The notes: generated by a model from the letters alone, not told the origin. 64,000 nucleotides of DNA from Stachybotrys elegans (GCA_020746835.1 JAGPNK010000005.1:744001-808000); one strand, 5' to 3'. Counted from the stretch's first letter, positions 40,391-53,000 are shown. Numbers and translations are program-made.

Positions 40391-42681
40391 ATGACCTCAC
40401 CACGCAACTCTCGCCTCACGCTGGAAATCCCAGACATGGTCGCCAATCCCGCCTCGCCGTCCGGCGCCAGTGTCGGGAGCGCGACGCAGACTGGCCGTCC
40501 GTCTCTGTGGAAGACATCGGCCCAGCGCAAGATGGCTCGCTTATACGTTTACACGACCCTCCCGCTGCAGAAGATCCTCGATGTCGTCTACGGAACCTCT
40601 TCGCTTGAGGCTGCTCCTGGGTGCGTTGCACCAAGCTCATTAATACCATACTAGTCTGACTTTGTTGCAGCAAGGACTCTGCCAATAAGAAGCTCAACAT
40701 GATGCTCGACAAGGAGCCTCGATGGCTTCATCCCCGAACCGAATCCGATATGAGTCGCCGAGTCACCGAACTTGCTCGCTCGCCAGCACGCTCACCGGTC
40801 GTCACCGAGCCGCACTTTGGCCGTCGCCATGCCCTCTCCGACCCCAGCCCTCTGCAGCACCCCTTCGGCACCTTCAAGACCGAAGCTGGAGCAAGCCCCG
40901 CCGCTCGTGATATCCCTCGATTTGGAAACTGGTCCGCTTCGCCGCCCGACTCGACCGCCCACGACTTTGGAATGCCCAACCCAGGTCTCGGTATCCCTCA
41001 CTGGGATTCTCAGGCGCCTCGCGGGAGTACAGCACCGCCATCCGGAAGCCAGAATCCCTCCAACGATCACTTTGCCACGTTCCTCCGACGCACCTCCGTT
41101 CTCACGTCATCCACCGACCACACCACAGGCAGTTTTCACAGGATCCTGCCCGAGTATTCCGATGCCTATGTGCAGACTGTGAGAAAGCTGGTCAAGCGCT
41201 TCACTCTACCTTCGAACCACCGCATGAGCATGTCCCCCATCACGGAGCGACCCCTGGGTTCCTGGGTCGATGACACCCCCTCTCACTACTCCGTGGAGCC
41301 CTTTCCGTTATCTGGGGACTTTCTGGTTCCTAGTAACTTTGGTCTTGACCACCAGGAATGCACAGATCAATCTGGACGTCATCTTTCTCAGACCTGCTCC
41401 TGCTTCATCATCGAGGCAATGTCCGGCTCGCCATGGATCAACGCATACGGCACAACAAGGGATGGGGAGCGAATTGTCCGCGGTGGAATTGGGATGCAGG
41501 ATATCGCCGTACGAGATCCATTCGGAAACACAGCCTTGCATCTGATGGCTGCGCATGGCAGCTACAAGTTGATTGAGGCGCTCCAAAGCGGACTTGTCCA
41601 GCCCATTCTCAACACCCAAAACTCTGCTGGCCAGACCTTCCTGCACGTGCTCAGCCAGGCTTGGATCTTCCACAGCGGACACCTCGCATTTCTACTCAGC
41701 CTTTTGCGCCAGATGAACTTTGACATTTACGCCCAGGATCACTATGGCCGCAACTTCTTCCACATTTTGCAACATCTCCAGGTGGACCTCTCGACCGTTT
41801 TGGCGGATTACGAACAGGCTCGATATGCCAGACGCGATGCCTTCAACAGGGTTCCCTTGCCACAGTCACCTGTTGGGAGCACTGCCCACCCATTCTCTTC
41901 TCACGACGCCATGGATATTGACGTGTCTCACATGGACTCAGCCCACGAAGCCAACCCACACCAGAGCGATGACTTTGAGGTGGAGAGGGAGACCGCCCTC
42001 ATCCAGCATGTCAGGATGGCGGAGGATAATCCTAGCCATCACGATGAGAACGGCGGGAACGGCCTGCATTGCTTGGCCATGGCGAGTCTGAGCATTGCCA
42101 ACGTGAGCAGCAAAGCCAGCCCAGGAGCGCGGGCAAGCCTCAGCCAGAACACGACCCCGGAGCGACCAAAGACAAAGTCGTCAGAGGCGAGCAGGAACCT
42201 CGATTCTTCTAGCGAAAGACTCGAGTTCCGCTTCCGGATCGTCCAGAACCTGGTGGAGGCGGGTGTCGACGTCAACGCCTACGACAACGACGGCAACACC
42301 CCGCTCATGGCCTTTGCCGCCCAGCTACCCGAGGAAGATGACTACCGCACCGGCCCCAAGATCCTCCAGTTCCTGATCCGCAATGGCGCCAACCCCAACG
42401 CTCGCAACCGCGCGGGCGAGACGGCCCTGCACATTGCCGTGCGCTGCGGCCGCAAGCTGGCCGTCCGCACCCTGGCCAAGGAGAACGCCAACGTCCATGT
42501 CCGAGACGCCAGTGGAAGGAGCCTGCTGGATGTGGCCGACTTCAAGACGGCCAGCTCCAACACCGAGGTCCCCAAAGAGTACTCGCACTTTGAGGCGTGC
42601 CGCGCGTGGCTGAGTGGGCAGGCTGGGGCTGTCCAGTGCCCGACTGTCCTCCAGGAATGGAGCGCGGGTCGGCAACGGTAG
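40391..42681 (+). CDS. Ankyrin-repeat protein with long disordered N-terminal half
   Basis: Exons 40391-40620 and 40671-42681 (50-nt intron GTGCGT..TTGCAG) give 746 aa. The N-terminus MTSPRNSRLTLEIPDMV precedes a helical segment (WKTSAQRKMARLYVYTTLPL), then a Pro/Ser-rich disordered part to about residue 290. Ankyrin-like units appear at about 335-440 (RDPFGNTALHLMAAHGSYKL, NSAGQTFLHVLSQ, DHYGRNFFHILQHLQ) and at about 615-715 (DNDGNTPLMAFAAQLP, NRAGETALHIAVRCGRKLAV, DASGRSLLDVADFKT). Between them is a second disordered linker. No membrane, signal or catalytic domain is visible, so it is probably a protein-interaction scaffold. Such proteins are common in filamentous fungi, and the partner is unknown. 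Confidence 0.87.
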
Positions 42682-43253
42682 ATGTACGAAGCAGTGCGTT
42701 TTGTTTTCTTCGGGCTTTGTCTGCTTTTCTATCTTTCATTTGTCGGGACAGATACTATACCATGTCTTTATCACCGTTTTGTGTGCTGGTTTTTACTTCT
42801 CGGAGGCAAGGGTCCATAGACGATTTGCAGTTTTCCTTTTTGAAGTCATCTAGAGGGTTCTAGCGGGTTTTGCGGCTTCCGTTTCTTCTCCCAGTTTCCT
42901 TAGCTCATTGACGATCTTTTTCTGATTGCTGTTTTACGGAGTTTGAATGTTTATATTGGGAAGATGGGAAAAGTTGGCTAGGTTTAGGGACGGTTGTATG
43001 TGTTGATAGCTCAGCGTCATATATGTTGGCGATACCTTTGATAGGCGGCACAATTGCATTACATGTACACGGACTCTTATGCAGTACTCTTCTATTCATT
43101 GAGTTGTCGCTATTCATCGAAGCTATTAATATGGCTCTTCTATCGGAATTGTTCTATATCTCTTGATTTGATGCTTTCTATATTGCCAGAGGGAACCCTC
43201 CTCAATGTCGCTGTCATCTACCCCATCGAGCACAGATCCAGGAGTTCCGGCAT
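42682..43253. other. Convergent 3' region, 572 nt
   Basis: AT-richer than its surroundings. It probably contains both 3' UTRs of the ankyrin and SDR genes. No gene is seen. Confidence 0.5.
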
Positions 43254-44444
43254 TTAGTAAGAGAACTCCTGGCCGACGAACTTCTCGCTCAGCGTCCACA
43301 GCTGGTCTGCCTCGATGGGGTCCCTAGCCCAAGACCTGTAGGTATCCTTGTACGGGTCTGCAACGCGAGCATCAAGAAGGTATGTGCCGTTGTGATCTAG
43401 AGAGGTATCGCGTCAGACAGGGCACGGAAAATGCTTGGGGTGAGTGAGCATTATCTACCTTTCAGGGATGGCTCAAATGAAGCAAAGACATGAGTGGCAG
43501 CGCCAACTTCCACGGAGACCTCATATTTGGGGAAGTCAGCCGCGGTCAACCAGCCGGCAAAGTTGCCGTGGTCGCGGTCGGCTTGGGCTGCTCAGATAGT
43601 TAGCACCGGCGTGCGCTCGTGGGAGGGAAAAAGAAGTCCCAGGATGTGATGAGTACTGACCTAGATCAACGAAGCTCTCCATGTCGAGGTGCGAGGCCAA
43701 GGACGTGGACATGATGAGACCCGGGTGGACGCTGTAGGAGAGAAGGCCGCGCTTGCCAAGCTTCTCGGCGAGGCTCTTGGAGAAGAGCATATTGGCGGTC
43801 TTGGACTGAGCGTAGGCGACCCACCTGTTGTACGTCTTTCCGTTCTGTGCCCTTGTTAGTAAAAGGAGGGAATCTCCATGCGAGTTCAGGGGGCGGCTTA
43901 CATCAAAGTTGTGGTCGTAGGAGCGGATGGCCGACATGCGGTGGCCGTCGCTCGTGATGTTGACGACGCGCGGGGCCGGAGACGCCAGGATCTTATCCAT
44001 GATGAGGTTGGTGAAGAGGAAGTGCGCCAGATGGTTGGCGGCGAGGTGGCTCTCTACGCCGTCGACCGTGAGGGCGTAGGGCACAGCCATGACGCCGGCA
44101 TTGTTGACGAGGACGTCGATGGCGGGCACGTCCTCCCAGGCCATGACCTCTGCGGCGGCCCTGCGCACGTCGGCAAAGGAGAGCATGTCAAAGATGAGCG
44201 TCTTGACCTTGACGTCGGCGTTGACCTTGGCGATGGCGTCGGCCGTCTGCTGGAGCTTGGCGGCGTTGCGGCCGGCGAGGATGAGCGTCGACGGCTTCTG
44301 CGTGGCGAGGGCCGTGACAAAGGCGGAGCCGATGGAGTTGGGGGACACGCCGGTGGTCATGATGGTTTTGCCGGCGACGATGTCGGCGTACTTGGCGGCG
44401 AAGGCCTCGGCGGTGGTGGTGTTTGTGGGGAGTGCGGCGGACAT
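43254..44444 (-). CDS. Short-chain dehydrogenase/reductase (retinol-dehydrogenase/WWOX-like)
   Basis: NAD(P)-dependent oxidoreductase, substrate unknown. Exons 44444-43902, 43844-43661, 43587-43459 and 43396-43254 give 332 aa. The cofactor loop is TTGVSPNSIGSAF (TGxxxxxG variant), followed by LILAGRN, FDMLSFADVR and NNAGVMAVPY. The catalytic serine lies in NITSDGHRM and the Tyr-Lys pair in VAYAQSKTANM. HPGLIMSTSLA closes the active-site loop. The C-terminal exons read FAGWLTAADFPKYEVSVEVG and YLLDARVADPYKD, as in fungal relatives that carry a C-terminal extension. All three introns are 57-73 nt with clean ends. A TATAAG element lies about 150 nt upstream (44591-44596). Confidence 0.9.
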
Positions 44445-45506
44445 TTTTGGTGATTTTGTCTGAGAGACAAGAAGTTGAAGTCAAGACGTTGGGTTTGTTT
44501 GTGTAGATGAGAAGATGGGTATTGTGTGAATCGCTGGGCTGGTTGGTGATGATGAGCTGGATGAATGGTCTAACATGGCACATCGTGATCCTTATATCCT
44601 TTTACAATGACTCCGTCCCACCTCCCCTCTGGACGGGTATTGTCTAGCCATCCGTTAACACCGTAAAAACCGCAAGACGACAAACGAAATTAAGCGAAGG
44701 TATGCTTAGGTTTGGAATCCTGTATGCGGGAGATCCTTGCCGGCATCACCACGATGCATGGTGTTGAAGCCCGGTGGCGTCTACACAGTCCAGCTACTTC
44801 CCTTCTGGGCTGCTGGCGTCAGCCAAGCGGGCAGGGCAGGGGCGGGACTGAGCCTGGTAGCGAGATGCGACATGGTTCCTCGATATGCATCGACAGGGGG
44901 GGCGGGTGGTGGTTTGCTGACGCCAGCAGCGTTTTATTCCAACTCCTCCGCCTATCGGTAATAGCTGGCATATTGCCGAGGGAGGGAGTTTAGTAACAGG
45001 GCCACTGACTAATCGACTTAGAGGTTGACAAATGGCTGCAGGATCGACGCTTTTCGATCATCTCAGCCTGGACTATTATGCGGCAGCATCTTGATGAGGC
45101 GCACCTGGTGATAACTCAGCGTCATAACGACCGCACACGCAGGCAAAAAAAGACAAATCGCCCGACAAAAGCCACAACAGGCTCGATTCCCTTTCGTCTC
45201 TCTGTGAGTTAATCGTCGACATCGGCCCCCCATTGAAGTAGGGCTTCTAACGTGGGACTAGAAGCTCCGGCTCTCATTGTGGCTGGCAGATGCTGTCGCC
45301 AGAGTCAATGTTGTCATCATCGTGTCATCACTCGCGCTCGATCACAGAGCGTCATGGAACCACAAAACCTCACATGTAAAAGGGGCAATAGGCCGATGCC
45401 ATAAGAAAAAGCCCAAGAGAGACTTTCCAGCCGTCCAAAGAGGTTCCGGGCAAAAAAAGACAATTCCAACATCAACACTCGCAAACAACCTGCATACACA
45501 TCCATA
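44445..45506. other. Divergent intergenic region, 1.06 kb
   Basis: Promoters of the SDR gene (left) and the small membrane-anchored protein gene (right). No gene is seen. Confidence 0.5.
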
Positions 45507-46142
45507 ATGGCAACCAAGTCTATGGCCGTCCCTGCCGTCGCTGGCGTCGGCATGATCGGCGCGCTGGCCTACTACAGCAGCCGGCCGCCCAAGCCGGAGA
45601 TTGAGCAGCGCCGCGACCGCGTGCAGTCGAAACGCGACAACGGGCTCGGGGGCGCGGGCGTCGGGGGCAACCTCGTCACGGGCGGGCCGGAGCCGGGCCA
45701 GGTCGGCTCCGGCACCCCGCCCAAGACGCACGACCCGGCGCGCAAGATCGACACCGACGCCCCCCCGGAGAAGCTCCCGGCGGGCGGTGCCGGCGGCGGC
45801 GTCGGGGCGGGCGGTGCGAATGCGCGCGCTGTAGAGAAGGACCACGACAGGAGGCGCGGCGACAACCCGCAGCACGCAAAGGAAGGCTCCAGCCCCAGCA
45901 GCGCCGGTGGTGGTGATGGTGATTCTTCGGCTTCGAGCTGGCAGCAGCCCTCTGGCCAGGGACCGACGGGCCTCTCGGAACGCTTCACGGCCCTGTTCGG
46001 CCAGGGCGGCAAGGCGGCTTCGGACGACAGCAAGGAGCACGCGGCGCACCACAACACAGTCGTGGCGAGCAACCACGCCTACACGCCATCAAAGGCGACG
46101 AGGGGCAGGGACCAACGGCCGGCCGCAAAGGATGGCGAATGA
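45507..46142 (+). CDS. Small protein with N-terminal membrane segment and Gly-rich disordered body
   Basis: 211 aa, one exon. Residues 7-23 (VPAVAGVGMIGALAYYS) form a short hydrophobic helix, followed by a basic patch (RRDRVQSKRDN). The rest is disordered: Gly/Pro/Ala-rich to about residue 110, acidic and Ser-rich to 150, then SGLSERFTALFGQGGKAAS-like amphipathic sequence and a basic tail. Small fungal proteins with this layout (anchor, charged linker, low complexity) are known but uncharacterised. A mitochondrial inner-membrane or outer-membrane location is possible but not shown. The GC content is clearly higher than that of neighbouring genes, as expected from Gly/Ala/Pro codons. Confidence 0.65.
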   Translation: MATKSMAVPAVAGVGMIGALAYYSSRPPKPEIEQRRDRVQSKRDNGLGGAGVGGNLVTGGPEPGQVGSGTPPKTHDPARKIDTDAPPEKLPAGGAGGGVGAGGANARAVEKDHDRRRGDNPQHAKEGSSPSSAGGGDGDSSASSWQQPSGQGPTGLSERFTALFGQGGKAASDDSKEHAAHHNTVVASNHAYTPSKATRGRDQRPAAKDGE

Positions 46143-46765
46143 TGGCGTCGCCATATAGGGACGTGGGCATTAATTGTATCTCTAGTTGTGCTGAGTTATG
46201 GCGTTAATATTTTTCATCCGACACTGTGTGTGTCTCTGCAGCGGCCCGTAGTATCGGATGAGGCTTGCTTGCCGTTGTTTGCTTGCAGCATATGTATGTG
46301 AAGACATTGCCAAATCAAGCGCGCTCGGGATGAAAACAGTCGGTTTCCTGGCTGTGGGGTTTCGTGCTGCGATAGCCGTTGCTGTTTGCCGGAGGTCCAC
46401 CAAACCTGCCCGCACCACCTCAGCGAGGCGTCGACGGACAAGTTGCGCGGATATTCATTCATCCCACATTCTCCGCCGTCGCTATCTGTAGTGGCACATC
46501 CATTGTTCTGCTAGGACTCTACCTTAGTAGTATTTACCCAGCGCTGGTTCCTCCTTCCCGACACCACCTGCCAGGTGCCGTCACTTGCCCCGCCCCCACC
46601 ACGAAGCTCAAGCTCCCTCACTCTCCTCCAGCATCTCAGTACATTATCTCATCCATCCATAAACCTCCCCTTCCATTCGTACCCAGGCCCTCTTCCCCTC
46701 CGCCAACCATCCCAATTGCTTCCACCACGAAAACTCAATCGGATCTGCTCCCCTCCCATTCCGCC
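46143..46765. other. Intergenic, 623 nt
   Basis: 3' region of the small protein gene, then the C/T-rich leader of the hydrolase gene. The hydrolase frame is open upstream to 46379, but the sequence is unlike the family, so it is taken as leader. Confidence 0.5.
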
Positions 46766-48375
46766 ATGGCTACCCCCGGCCTGCTCTACGTGACGATGCA
46801 GCCCAAGCCGGGCCTGTCACTCGACCAGTTCCACGAGTGGTACAACAACGAGCACGGCCCGACGCGGCTGCGCATCCCCAGCATCTTCTCAAACGGCCTG
46901 CGCTACCAGACCGACGACCCGGAAAAGCCGAGGTTCTGCGCCCTCTACGACGTCAAGGACATGAAGCTCCTCGAGACGGAGACGTACCTCACTCTGCGCG
47001 CCAACCGCTCCCCCGCGAGGCTGAGACCATCAGCCAGGTCGATGTCAAGCGCTACTTCTATGACCTCGTCTTCTCCACGCAGACGGGGCCCTATCTCCCT
47101 CCTCAGACTCTCCCCGAAAGTGTTACCAACGGTCTCCTCATTATCTCGGAGGAGGCCACCATCAAGGACACTGAAGGCGCCGCCGAGGAGTATGAGAAAT
47201 GGTTCGCCTCAGAGTACGCCTCCATGATTAGCAAAGTTGCAGGCTGGCTCCGCACTCGCCTCTTCAAGAACTCGAGCATCGAGGACTCCTCCAAGACCGT
47301 CTACTTTGCTATGCATGACTTCACTCCCCTTAACCAGCTCGACGCCGACGCAGGCAAGGAGTGCTTCAACCACCAGCGCCGAACCGACGTGTTTGCTAAG
47401 TGCGTCGCTTCTTCTGACCTGCGTAGAGACACCCTCTTCTACACCTTTGGCCCTGCCCCACGGGACCTTGAGTCCCTCTCCAGGCTCCCCCCCTCTGCCG
47501 CCTTCACCTCGGCCGACGGGAAGACAATCACCACCCCCGGCCCCGAACCAGTCATCCAGTCCTACATCAACTTGCCAGATTCCCTCGAGATTCCCTACCG
47601 CCTAGAAGGAAACGCCGCTCCGCAATCACCCATCGTGGTCTTTTGCAACTCTTTGCTCACCGACCTCCACATGTGGGATCCTTTCGTCGCTATTCTGAAA
47701 AAACAGCGTCCCGATCTCCGGATCCTGCGCTACGACACTCGAGGTCGGCACTCTATACCGCAACCCGCTGTTGCTGCTACTCTTGAGCAGGTCACAAAGG
47801 ACATGTTCCGTGTCCTCGACGCAGTCCGTATCCCCAGGGCGTATGCCATTATCGGCGTCTCTATGGGCGGCGCCACCACGCTCAACGCCGTCCTCAGGGA
47901 GGATGAACGGGCCGAAAAGTTCATTGCCTGCGACTTCAACGTTACTTCCAGCGCCGCCAATACCCAGGCATGGAAGGACCGCATTCTCGTTGCCGAGGAG
48001 GACGACGGGCAGGGTATCAAGAAGCTGGCTACTCAGACCGTGGCCCGCTGGTTCGGCCCCACGAGCATGGAGAATCCCGAGCTCGTCTCCTGGATGGAGA
48101 ACATGGTGGCCGCCAACAACGTCGATGGCTTCAAGCACAGCTGCACGGCACTCTGGGATTATGACCTCAAACCCAAGCTCGACATGTGCGGCGTGCCCGG
48201 CCTGCTCGTCGTGGGCGAAGCCGACGGCAAGGGCGCTCTGGTCAAGGCCATGCAGGGTTTCGCTGGAAATCTGGGATTAGAAGGCGTAAAGTTGGCGATT
48301 GTGCCTGGCGCAGGCCACCTCCCCATGTGTGAACAGCCCACAGCCTTCTGGGACGCCATCAAGGACTTTTTGTAA
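46766..48375 (+). CDS. Two-domain protein: EthD-like barrel fused to alpha/beta hydrolase, with a frameshift
   Basis: Starts at ATG 46766 in CCGCCATGGC. Residues 1-83 (PGLLYVTMQPKPGL, FHEWYNNEHGPTRLRIP, ETYLTLRANRSP) look like a dimeric alpha-beta barrel of the EthD/ABM type. A second barrel-like part follows, then an alpha/beta hydrolase similar to 3-oxoadipate enol-lactonases. It has the nucleophile elbow GVSMGG, an acid in VVGEADGKGAL and a His in PGAGHLPMCEQP, plus RYDTRGRHS. The frame breaks in the five-C run at 47010-47014. To its left the coding frame begins at positions equal to 2 modulo 3, to its right at 1 modulo 3. One missing C would explain it. No suitable intron is present. The total would be about 536 aa. 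The natural substrate is unknown. Confidence 0.8.
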
Positions 48376-48755
48376 TTTAGACGAGCGGATTCACCAGATA
48401 CCTTGCCAGTTGTAAAAGATTTGACGTCAAGTCTCATGTCAATTGACAATTTGTGATAGAGCCGGAATCGACATTAACCTGCTAACCATACTGATTGTAG
48501 GTGAAGCGCGAGGAAAGGGAAAGGGAAAAGGTGATGTAGAAGCCTGCTAAAGTGTATTTTCCTTCCTGCGCCTGATTATGCTTCTCCAACGCCCACGCGA
48601 TCCGCACTGCACCGAAATACAAAGTCGTGATGAGAGATTGGGTTGGCCCCGAAGACAAAGCCAAGAGCTGGGTGGCAGCAAGGCTCCGGTCTTGTACCAA
48701 CAAGCGCAAGGTTTGGTCGGGGTCTTCTGGGAGACTGGCCAGTTGCCCGGTTCCT
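48376..48755. other. Convergent 3' region, 380 nt
   Basis: Between the hydrolase stop and the 2EXR stop. No gene is seen. Confidence 0.5.
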
Positions 48756-50002
48756 CTACTTTCGGGGTGGTGCTGTGGAAACCTTGGGAGATGGTATGTC
48801 CCATTCGCAAGCCAGAATGCCAAAATGGACCGCCGACGGGTTCTGGTGTCTACTCAACTTGCTTGTCGAGGCGTACTGTACGAATCTCTTTTGAAGCCAT
48901 GATCTGACCTCCTCTACCTCAGGCTTGGTCGTCCACTCGTGCGGGTTCGCCTCACAATAGCTCCTGCTATTCATATACCACTTGCACACTCCTATGGTGG
49001 GTTAGATATTGCTAGGCATTGTTGGCTCACGGGACACTCACTAGCGTTTGACGGAGCTGCAGGAGCTTCGTTTCTTTTGGGGATAGAGTAGTAGTCGATC
49101 AGGAAGAATTCTTCGAGGCTGGGGACGTGCCTGGCGAGGAATTGGTATATGTGGGAAGGGTATTCTCTTCCGTCTGCTTCTCTGTGGTTGCCACGACACC
49201 AGGAACAGAGCTGTGATGTCCCAACTTCGCCCCAGACATGGCTGAACCGCATGGCCACGCGCCGGATCGTTTCCAAGCCGTGACAGTAAATTTTAACATC
49301 AAGGCTGCAGCCGCCATCGTAGACGCTGTCTGGCATATATTCGAGGCACACCATGTCGGATGAATGAGCGAGCATGAGAGAAGTGTCGTCTCTGAGGCTC
49401 ACGCGCTTCGATCGCCGAACCAGGTTTTTGACGACCTGAGCGGACTCCTTGCATGTGAGTTCCAGATGTTTTATCTGTCTCCTGGTCTCCGAGTAATACC
49501 GGCCCCGCTGGTCGGATGTGAAGTAGAAATTCGGCATCAGGCCAGTATGCCAGGAACGCCCAGGCAGCACCTCATATTTGACTTCGCGTGCTACTGGGTT
49601 CTCTTCTTCTGACCCGTCATTTGGCGGAGCTGCGGGCGGTCCCCAGGCATGCGTTCGCCAGTAACTGGGACTCTGAAGCTTGAGAAAGTGTATCTGAGAT
49701 GTTACCAAGACGTCTTCCCATATCTTGAAGCGAATCTCGGGTGGTAGACGGGGGAATGGATGAAAGGTGAGTAGATCGGGAGGCATTATGAACCGAAGAG
49801 GCGGTCGTTCGACTTCGAGGGCTGGTGGTGGTAGTGCTGTGTCATCCGAGCTCTCTACCCCCTCGAGGCTCTGTTCTGAGAAAGAATCCTCTGCTACTTC
49901 TGAAGGCTCTACCAGGAGAGAGTTGTGTGACGGTTCGGGGGGGTCCCATAATGTAACTGGCTCAAAGAGCCATCCGGGCATATCAGGAAAAGGCCACGCC
50001 AT
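48756..50002 (-). CDS. 2EXR-domain protein
   Basis: Exons 50002-49042 and 48991-48756 (50-nt intron GTGAGT, CTAAC branch, CATAG) give 398 aa. The ATG at 50002 (ACCATGGCG) is the first in frame; the frame is open upstream to 50200 but only from a GTG. The N-terminal 110 residues are acidic and disordered. The 2EXR signature TFHPFPRLPPEIRFKIWEDV lies around residue 120. It is followed by RRQIKHLELTCKESAQVVKN and conserved positions such as FLARHVPSLEEFFLIDYYS. The second exon adds CKWYMNSRSYCEANP and a basic helical tail, which an unspliced reading would lose. 2EXR proteins are numerous in Pezizomycotina and their biochemical role is unknown. Confidence 0.85.
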
Positions 50003-53000
50003 GGTTGCAATATCAAGCCCCCCGTGCGGTGAGCTGTTGGGGAAGCCGTGTTTGGTTAGCCGTGTCAAAGCCGCATGCCATCCGTCTTGGATGGCATTCC
50101 ACGGAGAGGAAATGCAGGCAAAACGAGCGTAATAATGATGAAAGATGGACAAAAAGACGAAGGGGTCGGCGAATGTTGGTGGAGGAGAGAAAGATTTCAC
50201 TCAATCTCTGCGCAAGAAGCGCCTACATGAAGTACATAACATATAAGAGCATGTCCTAGGTCCACAGGCCGGCAGGAGAGGCCGAGTGAGGCGCATAACG
50301 ATGAAAAGCTTATAGAAGACTAATCTCCCGTGGCTTCTTTGTGGACTGGGCAACCCACTAGCCCGCCTTCCTTATCACCGGAATGGCAACCGTACCTGGT
50401 GTTTCTAGGCCCATTCTTACTTCAAGGTCGCGGCAGGCGCCAGAGGCTGAGCTTATTACGGCAGGTACGCAACTGTATTTCCCTTCCGTGTTATTTCCTA
50501 TGACAATGTTTTACGGTTATATCCGAGACTTCGCTGGATCGAATCGACACTACAGCGACTAGCGTCTCCCAAGCCTTAGCTCTGCAAAATATTCTGCCCA
50601 TGTCCATGTCATTATGATGAGGCTACCTAGTAGGCAGAGAGTTGCTCCGTGCAATACGAGTACAACAGGTGTAGGGTAGCTGTGTGTGCTGATCACTTCC
50701 CCTTGCATTGCCAGACGTTTCTCCACTTGTCTTCTAGAACTCTTCTGGAAGCCTGCTGGAACAAAGGACCCGAGCAATGGCCAAGAAGCAGTGACATGGC
50801 CATGACACCAAGACAGCCAATCAAGGCGGCACCCTAGCCCGGGCGTGCAAGTCTGCCTATCCGCGGTGGCCACCGCGATATGAGCTGATTTAGACGTCAC
50901 CAGTCAGCACCCAGCGGAAGACAATGACGGCTGGGAATTTGCCCCCGAATGACCTTCTTCTCGAGGATGGGGATCCAACGGCCAACGGCCAACAGGGTCT
51001 AGCTTGGTTGCCTTGTCGCGGTCGCCTAGATCCGACAATGCGCGATAATAGCACGCCGATGGATTTCGTGGGAAAGGGAGGGGGGAGGGGGCATACCGGC
51101 GGGAAGGCCTTCCGCTCATCCTAATGGCGATACAGCGCGGTTTGCGATTGAGCCTCGCCTTGGTTTCTTCTACTCTGGGAGGTCGAGCCGATGCTACCTC
51201 AGGTCACATGGCCGGTTCGTTGAGCCTCACCGGTGGGTAAATTGCGCGACTTTTGCACGGGCATCTAGTGAGCGAGAGTGTGGCATGGCGGGAACGTAGA
51301 AGCGAGGGCAGGAGAACATCTAGGCTGGGCTGGCCGCCGACCGAATTGCCCAATCTATGTGCCCTTGGCTGAGTTGGACCCTTGTGACGTCATCCGACAC
51401 AGCCCCGGGTCGCAGGGGCGCATGGGCAATTGGCAACCAGCAAGGAATGGGCTATGCGAAAAACGCCATGCCGCTTTCCCACGTCTAAAAATTGTCCATT
51501 TCCAAGAGATGGTATTCTTCAAAATAGCACCATGTGTTGACACCAAGGCACGAAATCATAATCTCGACCTCCGATACCGCGTTTTCATGCAGCCGTCAGC
51601 CCATTTTTTAGACAAGAGGACATGCAAGACGTCATCCCGTCTGTTGGTGTGTGGTCTGGACCCCTTATCCTACCCTGCAGATCTCCCTCCATCTCCTTTC
51701 CAGCGCCAAATCAACACTTTTTCCCAAAAGCTCATCCCCGAAGGTGGGATAAGATGGTTCCACCATGGATCAGGAGGCACAGCTGCCTACACAAGATCGT
51801 CGTCTCACTATACTATTGCAGCTCAACGGCTGATTCTAGACCCGGGTCGATGTCGCCCAGCCAGCATCCAACCCCCTCTCATATCGTCATTCTTCCACTT
51901 TGAAGCCCTTCTCCGTTATCGCGAGATCGACGCCCACCGTCGCCACCGTTTTCTATTGAACATCCCATGTACTCATTGGCGCCTTCGTGACCATGGCGAC
52001 CATCGTGCACTTCGTCCCCGCCCGTTGTGCTGGCAAGCGCGATAACCAGCGCGGCTCGCGCACCAGATTTGCGCCTCTGTCCTCTCTCAACCCCAGGCCA
52101 GCTACGTCACGATGCTATACCATCAGCCCGGGTATGGTGCCATTGATGGCATGGCAACCCCAGTCGGGGTCACGGTTGCTCCCGTCCGCTTACCGGTCGG
52201 ATGATAACACAGTCCCTGAGAGAAGATCCAGGCCCCGGCTCGAGCTTATCCGACCAGGCGGCCATGCGCAATAGGAAGGGAGAGGGTGCCTCAGAGAAGC
52301 ATTAAACCCATGGGACTCGCCTCTTGTCTCGAGGTGAAATCGACCCGTTTCATCACCACACAATTTGCTGCAGCTTGTTTCTGATCGACTGAGCCGGTCC
52401 TGTCCGCAGTCTGAGAGGATTGGGACTCAGGAACCGCATCCACGTGGCTCAAGGTATGTTGCGCTTCTTCTCTTGTGTAACATCGGGTGAAACATGGCAC
52501 CGATAAGTTGGTATCGCTCGAGGACACAGCAGTAATAGTCCATAGATCGTCTGCAACCGCCCGGTCGCTTCGCCGCAGTCTTCTGTTGGAATCTGCTTGA
52601 CATATGTCAGCCAGTTGTCCGTATTTTCCATCGTCACACACCATGTCTGTGCCCACCATCAAGTCCACCGTAGCGACGGGGGCTTCTCTCACTGCGGCTC
52701 TCTGCCCACAAACCCAGTGCGATACTACCCCAAGCTCTCGTCGTCTGAGAGGCTGTGTTCTCATCTGCCTCGAAGTCGTTGCATCATGGACATTGCTTGT
52801 CAAAGCCGTGTTTGTGTGGCATCCGTCCTCACGTGCTAATCGTTGGGTTGGCTGTCTTTAGCACGGCGGTGAGCTCCCAATTGCCCAGAGTCCAATCTTG
52901 CAACAGCTCGATATTGCATGCGGCAGCCGATGTCAGATACAACATCGGCCGTTACCTGGATCCTGGAAAACATCTGCCGACAGGCCATCCGGACCACCAT

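Noticed and set aside
46837..47015. ORF extension upstream of the hydrolase in the downstream frame
   Set aside because: It overlaps the well-conserved EthD-like coding frame, and its Arg/Pro-rich product is a shadow.
51278..52045. 255-codon ORF on the plus strand
   Set aside because: It starts at GTG, has mixed low-information sequence and no domain, and no splice model improves it.
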